From assembly GCA_019057775.1 (NCBI GenBank), contig JAHLWT010000160.1, forward strand, positions 1-34,918: a stretch of DNA of 34,918 nucleotides, written 5' to 3'. Both the position numbers and the translations under genes were made by a program. Below the pieces are notes generated by a model. It made no database searches. It saw only the letters and a program-made list of their open reading frames with translations, and was not told the DNA's origin. Position 1 is the first letter of the stretch. Every line of letters starts with the position of its first letter. This document shows, piece after piece, positions 8,681 to 17,549 of this stretch. This stretch comes from Promethearchaeota archaeon (GTDB lineage Archaea; Asgardarchaeota; Lokiarchaeia; Sigynarchaeales; SOKP01).

Positions 8681-10345
8681 CTATCGCCTTTTTTTCAATT
8701 CAGCAAGAGTTTTTTCTGCTAAGATCAACGCATCATCGTACTTTGATTTATATTTTCTTATCTGAGCTTCAAGTTCAATTATCTTATTGTTTAAACCTAA
8801 CATCGCTTCACTGTTATCGTTTAATTGTACTACCGTTCCCTCTCCTTTCTCTGCCATTTCTTTAAGGTAATTGTATTTTTCCTTCCACACAGTAATTTCA
8901 GTTTGGAGATCCATGATTGTGTCATCTGTTGCTACAAGTGGGATATTTTTTCCCTCTTTAATTTTTGCAACCTTTTCCTGCAATCGGTCAACTTCATCTT
9001 CTAAACCCTTAATTCTTACTTTTAATGCAGCAATTTCTTCAATATAATCTCCGGGTTTTTTAGGACCTATCACTCCTTGAAAGATTTCTTTCCCGGTTTC
9101 CAACTCATCAGCAGGGATCCCTCCCAAAATCCTATTTTTTCTTTTTTGCAATTCTTCAACCGTTTGATCTGAGAGGAAATCTAGAGGATTAAAACTAACA
9201 CCACCATGACGAGTTGTTCTTTTTCTAATTTTAACAAATAAAGGAATTCCTTTTACAGCTTCACCACAGATTATAGCTTGACCTTTATCTAACCCTGAAA
9301 TATCGGATTTATTCTCATTACTGAGATCCTCTGCACTTGAAATTGTAATTCCAATGTCCCTTATATCAGAGAGATTATGAATAATCCATGTTCCCGCTTG
9401 AGCTCTTATTGTTGTATCCAATAATTGTGGACGTTGTGTTCCTATAACTATATTCGCTCCAAATTTTCTTCCCTCTTGGGCAAATAATTTTACTATTTCA
9501 CATGTTTCAGTTTGTTTCTTTCCAGCAAATAAGTGAGCCTCATCTAAGAGTAGATAGAATGGAGGAATTTTCCTTGTGGTCGAAGCTTCATATAACTTCT
9601 TTAATAACTTACCTGCTACGGCTTCCTGAACTTCTAATGCCATACCATTTAGATTGACAACCGTACAAAGGTTTGGTGCCACTAAATCTGGAGCGCTTAA
9701 TGAAAACATATATTCAATATCAATATCCGCTCCCTTGTTTACCTTCAAATCAGAAAATTCAATGATATTATCTACGAACTCACTTTCTCCTTCTCCAATA
9801 TCTTCACTTGCAACTTTTAAGGCTCCGTATTCTCCATGTCGGTCTAAAATCACTAATGGAACTCCCTTTTTTAGAAATTCCTCGCATAAAACGCCCATAG
9901 TATACGATTTTCCAGAACCAGATTTTCCTGTTATGAAAATTCTGCCAAAATTCTTTATCAATAGATACACATCATAAGGATAGCCAATCAGATTACCAAG
10001 GGAGAGCGATTCCTCTGGAGGGTTAAAAATCCCTAAAATCTTAGCAATCTGTTCCTCTTTCGCGAGAAATATCTTTGCCCCTATTTCAAAAGGTCTTTTA
10101 GGTCTTTCTCCTAGCACTTTTAATTTTGCCATCCGTCCCTTATCTTCTGTCCACATATCTATAATAGTTAGGACAAAAGGATATCTATTACCTTCATCAT
10201 CTTTCTCACCGTAGGTGACTAAGTAATTATTTCTTTCAACAGAAGGATCTTCAAATACCACTTGAACTTTATGTGTTGTTGTTTTCCCCGTCAATCTTCC
10301 TAAAAGTTTTTCATCTTGTGAATCTAGGTTTTCTTCATCGGACAT
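8681..10345 (-). CDS. HerA/DUF87-type FtsK-like ATPase with C-terminal coiled coil
   Basis: A 554-residue protein with a HerA-like order of domains. An N-terminal beta barrel (about 20-95, HAS-barrel-like) precedes the ATPase core with Walker A GKSGSGKS (140-147), a DRHGEYG segment, Walker B YLLLDEAHLF and a GTQRPQLLDTTIRAQ sensor/arginine region. Residues 440-554 are long heptad-rich coiled coil, unusual for HerA of the HerA-NurA DNA-end resection pair. No nurA is nearby, so it may instead be a HerA-like translocase with another partner. The frame opens at GTG 10354, but that codon forms part of a GTGAT ribosome site six bases ahead of ATG 10345, which is preferred. Confidence 0.85.
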   Translation of the reverse strand: MSDEENLDSQDEKLLGRLTGKTTTHKVQVVFEDPSVERNNYLVTYGEKDDEGNRYPFVLTIIDMWTEDKGRMAKLKVLGERPKRPFEIGAKIFLAKEEQIAKILGIFNPPEESLSLGNLIGYPYDVYLLIKNFGRIFITGKSGSGKSYTMGVLCEEFLKKGVPLVILDRHGEYGALKVASEDIGEGESEFVDNIIEFSDLKVNKGADIDIEYMFSLSAPDLVAPNLCTVVNLNGMALEVQEAVAGKLLKKLYEASTTRKIPPFYLLLDEAHLFAGKKQTETCEIVKLFAQEGRKFGANIVIGTQRPQLLDTTIRAQAGTWIIHNLSDIRDIGITISSAEDLSNENKSDISGLDKGQAIICGEAVKGIPLFVKIRKRTTRHGGVSFNPLDFLSDQTVEELQKRKNRILGGIPADELETGKEIFQGVIGPKKPGDYIEEIAALKVRIKGLEDEVDRLQEKVAKIKEGKNIPLVATDDTIMDLQTEITVWKEKYNYLKEMAEKGEGTVVQLNDNSEAMLGLNNKIIELEAQIRKYKSKYDDALILAEKTLAELKKRR

Positions 10346-10621
10346 TATAATCACATTTAACTAGATATTCTAGAATATAAAGAAAGTTAAAATATATTAA
10401 GTTATATTGATAAAAGAAATTTTAAAAATATAAATGTGAGCGAATTTTCACATGAGTCATGAACCATATTGCAATTTATTTATGAATTTCCCTTTTCCTA
10501 ACCTTTCAGAATTAGTAAAGTACAACAAAAATATAAACTTGAAACAAATTATTTAATTTAATTAATAACATTATTTAGTAGAGATATTTAAAAAAACCTA
10601 AAAGGGTATTATAATCTAAAA

Positions 10622-10909
10622 ATGACTTCTCAAATTGATGAATATAAAGATGCAATATTGGAAATATTAAAAAAAAATGATGTGAAAAGAGCTTCATTAT
10701 TTGGTTCAATTGTGAGAGAAGAGATGACTAATGAAAGTGATATAGATTTATTAGTCGAATTTAATGGGAAGAAAAGTCTATTGGATTTAGCAGGGTTAAA
10801 ATTAGAACTAGAAGAAAAATTAAAGTGCAATGTCGATGTTTTAACATATAATTCTCTCCATCCTTTATTAAAAGAACAGATTTTAACAGAACAAGTTGAG
10901 ATTTTATGA
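10622..10909 (+). CDS. MNT-domain nucleotidyltransferase antitoxin (MntA-like)
   Basis: A minimal nucleotidyltransferase of 95 residues. GS at 28-29 with GSIVREE, followed by SDIDLLVEF (Asp40, Asp42) and a third acidic residue in NVDVLTY (Asp72), is the complete pol-beta-type active site. In HEPN/MNT modules this enzyme AMPylates the HEPN toxin tyrosine and silences it. A TATA-like ATATTTAAAA about 40 bases upstream fits a short leader. Its ATGA overlap with the next gene implies translational coupling. Confidence 0.9.
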   Translation: MTSQIDEYKDAILEILKKNDVKRASLFGSIVREEMTNESDIDLLVEFNGKKSLLDLAGLKLELEEKLKCNVDVLTYNSLHPLLKEQILTEQVEIL

Positions 10910-11253
10910 AAAAGAATATTAATATCTTTTTAGAACATATTCTGGAATCAATTTTATTGATCGAAGAATATATTAAGGACAAAAATGAATCGGAATTTAT
11001 AAAATCTAAACAATTACAAGATTCTGTAATAAAACGCATTGAAATTATTGGTGAAGTTATAAAGAATATCCCAAATGACTTTAAGGAGAATTATAATAAA
11101 ATTCCTTGGAAACAAATAATTGGTATGCGTGATATTTTAATTCATCAATATTTTGGAGTAGATCTAAATCTCACATGGGAAGTCATTGAAAAAGATTTAC
11201 CTGAATTGAAAAAGCAAATAAAATTAATTAAAAAAGATTTAGAATATGGTTGA
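10906..11253 (+). CDS. HEPN-domain RNase toxin (HepT-like, DUF86)
   Basis: This 115-residue all-helical protein has the HEPN catalytic motif R-x4-H: Arg75-DILI-His80, followed by Gln-Tyr82, the tyrosine that MntA-type partners AMPylate. It starts on the ATGA that overlaps the antitoxin stop. Active HepT cleaves tRNA or mRNA. Both proteins have every key residue, so this is the only one of the three toxin-antitoxin modules in the window that looks intact. It ends in TGA. Confidence 0.9.
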   Translation: MKKNINIFLEHILESILLIEEYIKDKNESEFIKSKQLQDSVIKRIEIIGEVIKNIPNDFKENYNKIPWKQIIGMRDILIHQYFGVDLNLTWEVIEKDLPELKKQIKLIKKDLEYG

Positions 11254-11402
11254 AATTAAATAATGATCGTTAAAATGGTAGGTTAATAAATTTATTTTTA
11301 TTTATCGTCTCTAATGTTTCTTTAGTATTCATTTTATAGTAATTCTAATATCCTTTCAATTAAATATCTTTCATGGGACTAATATAAATTTCTCCCATTA
11401 TT

Positions 11403-12338
11403 TTATAGTATCTCCTTCCGGTAAACTATGTTTTTTTTTACCATTCTGATTGGCTTATAAGATTCTTTTGCTCTTCTTAGCCCTTCTATGCCTAAATCTT
11501 GTTCTCTATTAACACGGAGTGTGTCAATACAACAATTTTTTAAAAACAAATTATTGATGGCCTGATAAGAACCCTCATATTCCGCATGAGCCTTCTCAAT
11601 ATGAATCACTATTGTTCTTTCATTTAACATTTCGCCAAATGTATAGGCAACACATTTATCATCCACACATAATAATCCCCCACTAAAACCAAGTATGTCA
11701 AAATTATTCAATGCTTCATATATTACTTCTTGCTCTGCTTCTAAGCTTTCATCTTCAGTGCAAGCTTTCATAACACACCATTCCAATTGGAGCTCTTTAC
11801 ATTTATCAACTAAATTATCCGTTAATAATTTGAAATCATAATCATGAGTAGTAAGGAATTTTTGTAGCCACCTTCTATTTTGTCTGTACTTATTTCCGGC
11901 TAAATTAAGAATTTCTTCCTTGTTATAAACATAGTCCCAGTTATTCCGATCTTCTATGTAATCTAGATTTAATTTTTTAAATTTCTCATCTTTAGTTATT
12001 TTTTCACATAATTCTTCTGGAACTCTATGAATTTCTACATTACTAATATTCTCAAATATTTCAATTATAATTTTGTCAGTACTTGGACCTATTGGAGGAA
12101 AAAAATAAATATAATCTTTAGAGCGTGTATTAATTGGTTCTTTTCTATTTTTCAAATAATCATTAGAAAATAAGATTAAATGTTCCTTAAATTCCATGAA
12201 TAAAAAATTATAATAATTTCTCCACATGAAGAGGTTTGTAAATGTAAATTCAGAAGTCTCTGGCGGATATTTATGGAAATATTCATCAAACAGTTTTTTA
12301 TCTGTTATTTCAATAGGCTTTCCCGTGCTAAGATCCAT
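11403..12338 (-). CDS. DUF2156 protein, GNAT-like (phosphatidylglycerol lysyltransferase C-terminal fold)
   Basis: A 311-residue protein made of two GNAT-like halves, as in DUF2156 and the soluble part of MprF/LPG synthases. Family landmarks are FTNLFMWRNYYN near the N-terminus and NREQDLGIEGLRRAKESYKP near the C-terminus. HIEKAHAEYEGSYQAINNLF is the acceptor-binding helix region. It lacks the MprF membrane domain. Related archaeal and bacterial proteins are thought to transfer aminoacyl groups from tRNA or acyl groups to lipids or peptides; the true acceptor is unknown. It stands alone, divergent from the next gene. Confidence 0.8.
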   Translation of the reverse strand: MDLSTGKPIEITDKKLFDEYFHKYPPETSEFTFTNLFMWRNYYNFLFMEFKEHLILFSNDYLKNRKEPINTRSKDYIYFFPPIGPSTDKIIIEIFENISNVEIHRVPEELCEKITKDEKFKKLNLDYIEDRNNWDYVYNKEEILNLAGNKYRQNRRWLQKFLTTHDYDFKLLTDNLVDKCKELQLEWCVMKACTEDESLEAEQEVIYEALNNFDILGFSGGLLCVDDKCVAYTFGEMLNERTIVIHIEKAHAEYEGSYQAINNLFLKNCCIDTLRVNREQDLGIEGLRRAKESYKPIRMVKKNIVYRKEIL

Positions 12339-12525
12339 GGTTTATTTATTATTCTCTTATTAATTCTATTATTGCTTTAATAAAATTTTCCACATCTATT
12401 AGTTTTTCTTTTGTAAAAACAAGAACTTTAGAATATCAAAGAAGGGATAAAATTAAATTTAGTACTCTGGGAAGAAATTTTTTTAACTCTGAAATACTTT
12501 TACCTAATATTAGGAGTATTTTTCA

Positions 12526-13860
12526 ATGCCGATTAGAGGATTAAAATTTCACAGAGTAACTTCATGGTTGCTTGTACTTTTTGCTCTCATTACTATTTTC
12601 TTGGGGTATATTTCGTCCCGCCGTTGGTTTTCCCCAAACGAGCTTTTCATCTTTATCCATTTGATTTTTGTGTGGATATTAATAGGCTTATCGATATTTC
12701 ACATTTTTCTTTCCAGAAAATATTTGAAACTCAAATGGCATAGAATAATTAATGGTCTCAAGAGTGAGAAAGCTTATGCCACTAGCTTCTTAAGGTTAGT
12801 GCAACGAATAACTAAATGGGGTATTATTATTCTGACAATCATTACTGGCTTATCAGCATTAATATATTATCAATGGTTTGCCATTATTTTTGAAGATTTT
12901 TTTCTTTTTACATGGCACCTTGATTATGATCTGATTCTCTTAATATTTGTAATAATTCATGTTGGAATTGGTTTAAAATTCTTCTTAACTCGAAAAAAAA
13001 TCAAGCATTGGAGTGCTAATGTATTCATAGGAGGATTAATTCTTTCTATGCTTTTCACAGTCATCTATATTAACATACCCCCTGCCTTAGGCCCATTACA
13101 AGTTAAAATTGGAGGTGATACTTATAAATTTAATCCCGATGAAGTTGAGACTGTTCGACCGGATCTTTTTCAAAATGGATCATTTTCTATATTTGATATT
13201 CTAGTACACTTAAATTCTACAGGAAAGGTTGATCTAAAGTATCACTTCAATGTTACTATGAATACTTTTGTTATTGATTCATTAAACGGTGAAATTAATT
13301 GGTGGTATATAGCTTATTATAGTGGTGGGTTTAGAGAAAAAAATGCCTTTCGTATTGATAATTTCCCTTGGAAGCCTGGTACGAGAATAATATTATATCA
13401 AGAAGACCCCTCTTATATAGACCATGTTTATTCAACTTTTGAAGAGGAAGTTGCACGCTTAGCCAATAATAACGGTACTGTAATTATTCCTACTGTCGTT
13501 ATAGTAGGCCGCACTTTCTATTTAAATTTCTTTAATATTACAACTACACCACATAATACGCGAGATGACCTTTTCCAAAATAATGTTATAACAGCTCTTG
13601 ATGTAATAATGACTTTAGGTGATTTAGGAAATATCACCTATGAGCTCAGATGGTTTGATTCTTTGGGAAGCGCTGGTTATGTTCATAATTATTTTGTTAG
13701 TAAAATTAATACCGATCAAACGGTCGGGAGATGTGGTTTTGTCTATGATGTTGGAGATTGGGATTTCATATTTCCTGGACCAAATTATATTTATTTAGCT
13801 GCAGATGCTAGAATTATTATCTCACCAGAATATTTAATGTTCTTTTGGGATTGTCTCTGA
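12526..13860 (+). CDS. DUF4405/cytochrome b-like membrane protein with duplicated extracytoplasmic domain
   Basis: A 444-residue protein. Residues 1-185 hold five hydrophobic helices with histidines placed for heme b binding: His9, His45, His59, His131 and His145, a pattern like DUF4405/cytochrome b561 membrane subunits. Residues 190-444 are outside the membrane and rich in aromatic residues and NxS/T sites. They seem to contain an internal duplication: VRPDLFQNGSFSIFDILVHL near 215 resembles TRDDLFQNNVITALDVIMTL near 345, each followed by a strand-rich section. Heme binding and domain duplication are inferences from spacing and self-similarity. GGAG lies about ten bases ahead of ATG 12526. 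It ends in TGA and is convergent with the next gene, two bases apart. Confidence 0.6.
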   Translation: MPIRGLKFHRVTSWLLVLFALITIFLGYISSRRWFSPNELFIFIHLIFVWILIGLSIFHIFLSRKYLKLKWHRIINGLKSEKAYATSFLRLVQRITKWGIIILTIITGLSALIYYQWFAIIFEDFFLFTWHLDYDLILLIFVIIHVGIGLKFFLTRKKIKHWSANVFIGGLILSMLFTVIYINIPPALGPLQVKIGGDTYKFNPDEVETVRPDLFQNGSFSIFDILVHLNSTGKVDLKYHFNVTMNTFVIDSLNGEINWWYIAYYSGGFREKNAFRIDNFPWKPGTRIILYQEDPSYIDHVYSTFEEEVARLANNNGTVIIPTVVIVGRTFYLNFFNITTTPHNTRDDLFQNNVITALDVIMTLGDLGNITYELRWFDSLGSAGYVHNYFVSKINTDQTVGRCGFVYDVGDWDFIFPGPNYIYLAADARIIISPEYLMFFWDCL

Positions 13861-13862
13861 AG

Positions 13863-14279
13863 TTAGTTACTTTTTAAATCTTCAATACACTTTTCTAATA
13901 TTTCAATTATTCTTTCTTTATAACATGTCTGGTCAGGGTAATTGTAACTAAATGTACGCCAATATGGGCGTTTATGACCCACCTTCAATTTAATCCCTTT
14001 CATTTCGGTTTCATAAGAATTGGGGTCAATTTTAGTCGCAATCTGATCCGCTATAATGTACCAATGATATTTTGTCCCTATGCTAGCTCCACTATTTGTT
14101 GGAGCCAAATTGCGCCTAGTTTTAACACTATTAAATTTAAAATTCCATTTTTCAGGTGTTATTTTAGTCTCAAACCATTTACCGTTATTATAATTCCAAA
14201 AATGTGAATTTCCTATTTTCATACCGGTGTAAACTTTATTCTTATAAGTTTTAAAAGAGTTATACATGACTTCTATCAA
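13863..14279 (-). CDS. hypothetical 138-residue aromatic-rich protein
   Basis: I do not recognise this gene. It is soluble and unusually rich in Trp, Tyr, Lys and Asn (MYNSFKTYKNKVYTGMKIG, HFWNYNNGKWFETK, HKRPYWRTFSYNYP). It has a GTKYHWYIIADQ strand and a final acidic helix (RIIEILEKCIEDLKSN). The many basic and aromatic residues would suit nucleic-acid or glycan binding, but no motif confirms either. Start could be the ATG at 14279 or the one four codons in (MYNSF). It lies alone between the heme-helix membrane protein and GAPDH. Confidence 0.6.
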   Translation of the reverse strand: MIEVMYNSFKTYKNKVYTGMKIGNSHFWNYNNGKWFETKITPEKWNFKFNSVKTRRNLAPTNSGASIGTKYHWYIIADQIATKIDPNSYETEMKGIKLKVGHKRPYWRTFSYNYPDQTCYKERIIEILEKCIEDLKSN

Positions 14280-14387
14280 AATTGAGATATGTAACTATGA
14301 AGGTGAGTATTAAGATATATAAAAATCAGAAAGGACACAAGAATTATTGTGTGCAAATAAAATAAAAAAAAATAATATGTTAAAAAT

Positions 14388-15398
14388 CTATAATTTCTTT
14401 ACGATTAAATCTGCCAAACGACTGCTGTAGCCCCATTCGTTATCGTACCAGCTCACGACACCACAGAAAGTACCAGCGATTACTTTGGTCCACAAGCTAG
14501 AGAAAATAGAACTTGCGGGATTTCCAATAATATCGCTAGTTACTATCGCATCGTCGGTATATTCTAAAATTCCTTTTAGATAACCAGATGCAGCTTCTTT
14601 CATTTTAGTGTTAACATCTTCTACTGTTGTAGACTTCCCTAGATTTACTTTTAAATCAACGACGCTCCCGTTTGGGGTTGGAATCCGCATTGCGATACCA
14701 TCCATTTTACCGTTTAATTCTGGAAACACGACACCAATCGCTTTAGCTGCACCAGTGGAAGTTGGAACTATGTTTGCCGCACAGGCTCGACCACGAATCA
14801 TTTTTATGGGATCATCTTTTCTTGCTGTATCAACTGGTCGTTGGTCGCCAGTATATGAATGAACTGTAGTCATCATTCCGTTAACAATTCCATAATTGTC
14901 CATTAATACTTTTACTACTGGACCTAAACAATTCGTTGTACAAGATGCCATAGAAATGATTTTATGCTCGTTAGTTAATTTATCGTCGTTACAACCTATT
15001 ACAACGGTAAAATCAGGATTTACCGCAGGTGCACTAATTAAAACTTTCTTAGCTCCAGCCTCTAAATGCTTTGAAGCGCCCTCTCTTTTCGTAAAGAATC
15101 CAGTGGACTCGAGAGCAACATCAATATTATTACTAGCATGCGGCAAGTTTGCTGGGTCTCGTTCTGCAGTGATTGGAATTTCCTTTCCATTTATAATTAA
15201 GGATTTTTCTCTAGCCTCTATAGTACCTTTAAACTTACCAAAAACAGTATCATATTTTAAGACATAAGCTAAGTATTTTGGTTCAAATAAGTCATTAATT
15301 GAGACGACTTCAATATCATTAGGATACTTTTCAGACAGCGCTCTAAAGAAGTTTCTTCCAATACGCCCGAAACCATTTATCGCGACTCTTTTTGCCAT
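14388..15398 (-). CDS. gap: type I (bacterial/eukaryotic-class) glyceraldehyde-3-phosphate dehydrogenase
   Basis: A complete 336-residue phosphorylating GAPDH. The Rossmann start is INGFGRIGR, with Asp36 after the second strand suggesting NAD+ preference. The catalytic site SCTTNC contains Cys153, with the partner His in TVHSYTGDQ. NEWGYSSRLADL closes the fold. Most archaea carry the distantly related type II enzyme or a ferredoxin-dependent GAPOR. The class I enzyme is scattered in archaea and usually taken as acquired from bacteria. It would serve glycolysis or gluconeogenesis. A short SD-poor leader precedes ATG 15398; the gene is divergent from the M20 peptidase. Confidence 0.95.
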   Translation of the reverse strand: MAKRVAINGFGRIGRNFFRALSEKYPNDIEVVSINDLFEPKYLAYVLKYDTVFGKFKGTIEAREKSLIINGKEIPITAERDPANLPHASNNIDVALESTGFFTKREGASKHLEAGAKKVLISAPAVNPDFTVVIGCNDDKLTNEHKIISMASCTTNCLGPVVKVLMDNYGIVNGMMTTVHSYTGDQRPVDTARKDDPIKMIRGRACAANIVPTSTGAAKAIGVVFPELNGKMDGIAMRIPTPNGSVVDLKVNLGKSTTVEDVNTKMKEAASGYLKGILEYTDDAIVTSDIIGNPASSIFSSLWTKVIAGTFCGVVSWYDNEWGYSSRLADLIVKKL

Positions 15399-15529
15399 TT
15401 GTTTTCACTTCATTTATTTTTGATTTTAGTTCTTTTTATTAGAAATATCAAACTAAATATGTGGTAGATAGTTTTTTAATTTTATAGTTTTATATTTTTC
15501 CACATCAAAGAATAACATATTAGGAATTT

Positions 15530-16762
15530 ATGGGGAAAGAAATGGAAAAGTTAGAAAAAATTGTGTTAGATAAAATTGATGAAATGAGGGATGAGATTAT
15601 AAAATTTCATCAGCAAATAATTCAAATACCCTCTGAGAACCCACCAGGTAAATATAAAGAAGTTGCTCAATTTACAGAGAGGAAAATGAATGAAATAGGA
15701 TTAAAGACTCAGATAAAAAGAAAAAATGTAATTGGCGAGCTTCAAAATGGAAGTGGTAAAACTTTGATATTTAACGGTCATTATGATACAGTACAGGCAT
15801 TTAAAAAGTGGACTAAAGATCCTTTCGGGGGTGAGATTGAGGACGGTAAAATTTATGGTCGAGGAGCTTCTGATGATAAATCTTGTGTGACAGCCGAAAT
15901 TTTTGCAACTCAAGCGTTAATCGAAGCTGGGGTAAAACTAAAAGGAAAATTAATTGTAACTGCCGTTGGAGATGAGGAATTGGGAGGTTTAAAAGGAGCA
16001 GAGTTTATATTAAGTAGTGGACTAATTAACGGTGATGCTTGTTTATTAGGGGATGGTCCAACAGATTTTGCATTTGGATACACAGGTGGGACAATGTACA
16101 TTACTTTTACGATAAACGGAAAGACAGGTCACGGCTTAGGAACTCCAGATGTGCCACCTCCTTATCGTAATAAATATTCTGGAATCAACACGATTGAAAA
16201 AATGCTAAAAATCATGAATTTCTTAGTAGATTTAAATAAGGAGTTTCTACAAGTTGAGACTAATTATCCTTTAATGGCTGATTCTACTAATAAGATTAGC
16301 TGGGTAAATTTTGCAGAAATCCATGGAGGTACGAAGATTTCTACTGTGCCTGATAAATGTTACCTTCATTGTAGTGTTAATCTTATCCCTGAACAAGATA
16401 CCGCGAGCATTAAAAAGAGAATCCTTGATTTTATTGAAGATTTAAAGACTAAGGATCCTGATTTAGATATCAAAGTACAAATCCCGATTTCAATGGAGCC
16501 TTTCGTAATTAATGGAAAATCTGATTTTGCTCAAGCTGTTAGGAAATCATCAGAGAGAATTTATGAAGATGAAAGAGAATTTAAATTATCCATGCCATCA
16601 ACAGATGCTCACTGGTTTCAAGAAAGAGGAATTGAGACGATTATAATTGGAACTGGGCGTGGTATAAATAATTGCCATGCCGCCGATGAATTTGTATATA
16701 TAGAAGATTTAATAAATACAACTAAACTCTACGCACTAACCGCATTGAATTATTTAAAATAA
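15530..16762 (+). CDS. M20 family metallopeptidase (ArgE/DapE-like)
   Basis: A 410-residue zinc hydrolase with catalytic and dimerisation domains. Visible motifs are FNGHYDTV (His84 ligand, Asp86), YGRGASDDK (bridging Asp115), GDEELGG (general base Glu149, ligand Glu150) and a C-terminal NCHAADEF with the last His. Members remove N-acyl groups or cleave dipeptides. The substrate (acetylornithine, succinyl-DAP or other) cannot be told from these residues, and no arginine or lysine synthesis gene adjoins. AGGA lies five bases before ATG 15530; a second ATG is four codons in. Confidence 0.9.
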   Translation: MGKEMEKLEKIVLDKIDEMRDEIIKFHQQIIQIPSENPPGKYKEVAQFTERKMNEIGLKTQIKRKNVIGELQNGSGKTLIFNGHYDTVQAFKKWTKDPFGGEIEDGKIYGRGASDDKSCVTAEIFATQALIEAGVKLKGKLIVTAVGDEELGGLKGAEFILSSGLINGDACLLGDGPTDFAFGYTGGTMYITFTINGKTGHGLGTPDVPPPYRNKYSGINTIEKMLKIMNFLVDLNKEFLQVETNYPLMADSTNKISWVNFAEIHGGTKISTVPDKCYLHCSVNLIPEQDTASIKKRILDFIEDLKTKDPDLDIKVQIPISMEPFVINGKSDFAQAVRKSSERIYEDEREFKLSMPSTDAHWFQERGIETIIIGTGRGINNCHAADEFVYIEDLINTTKLYALTALNYLK

Positions 16763-16794
16763 TCTTTTTGTCTTTTTTTCCTTTCTATTTTTTT
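16763..16794 (+). terminator. T-rich terminator after the M20 peptidase gene
   Basis: Three T-runs (T5, T7, T8) follow the stop codon within 32 bases on the coding strand, a usual archaeal intrinsic termination pattern. They overlap the 3' end of the convergent TIM-barrel gene. Confidence 0.35.
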
Positions 16795-17522
16795 TCTTGC
16801 AAAGCGTTTAAAGCGACACGAGTAACATTTTTAGCCTCCTCAATATCTACCATACCAATTACAACTGCGCGGATATTATGTTTTGAAATGTAATCATAGG
16901 CTTTTTGTGGTTCTAATTTCCCGGCAGCTAGTGTTTTCATTCCCAGAAATGTGAACTGGTTTCCATTATCTACTATATCTTCTAATTTTCTTTGCTCTCC
17001 CATCATCATCCCCTTAGTATTAAAAGGAATCAAAAAGCTCTTTACATTTATGTTATTTTCTATTGCGAACTGAATTGTTGATAATGGATTATGAGTCGCT
17101 ATACCGGGAATTATTCCTCGAGAGGAAATATCATCCAATAATTTAGAAAGTATTTCCTTTTTGCTATCTGAAATAGAACCATGGACATAAATGATTTTTG
17201 CTTCAAGTTTGATTAATTCTTCTATTCCTGGATTTGGGCCTGGTAGGGTCGAACCTGTAATAACATAATCGTTAAAAGTTTCTTTCATTATTTTGCTTGC
17301 TTCACTTATTTTCCCAAATGGAATTACTCCCGTTCCACGCCCTCCAGCTTCATAACATGCCTTCATTATTTCTAACATAGCATCGACTTTAAATAAGAAT
17401 TTTTTACGGTATATCGGAGCCATTTTTCCAAATTGTCCAGCCCCAGCAAACGGAGATACTCCAGTTGATACAAGTGGAATATCTATGCCTTCAATTTTAC
17501 AAAATAAACGTTCTTTCATCAT
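16785..17522 (-). CDS. TIM-barrel protein with aldo/keto reductase-like C-terminus
   Basis: A 245-residue soluble protein whose alternating strands and helices fit a TIM barrel (VSTGVSPF, GRGTGVIPFG, KIIYVHGS, GIIPGIATHN, TFLGMKTLAAGKL, IRAVVIGMVDIEEAKN). The last two elements resemble the cofactor-binding end of aldo/keto reductases, but the catalytic Tyr-Lys-His-Asp set is not evident. A relationship to other small TIM-barrel families is equally possible. It lies 27 bases downstream of the SIR2-TPR gene on the same strand, so co-transcription is likely. Whether it belongs to that system or is a housekeeping neighbour is open. Confidence 0.6.
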   Translation of the reverse strand: MMKERLFCKIEGIDIPLVSTGVSPFAGAGQFGKMAPIYRKKFLFKVDAMLEIMKACYEAGGRGTGVIPFGKISEASKIMKETFNDYVITGSTLPGPNPGIEELIKLEAKIIYVHGSISDSKKEILSKLLDDISSRGIIPGIATHNPLSTIQFAIENNINVKSFLIPFNTKGMMMGEQRKLEDIVDNGNQFTFLGMKTLAAGKLEPQKAYDYISKHNIRAVVIGMVDIEEAKNVTRVALNALQEKK

Positions 17523-17549
17523 TTATAATTTTTATTAATGATATTTAAC

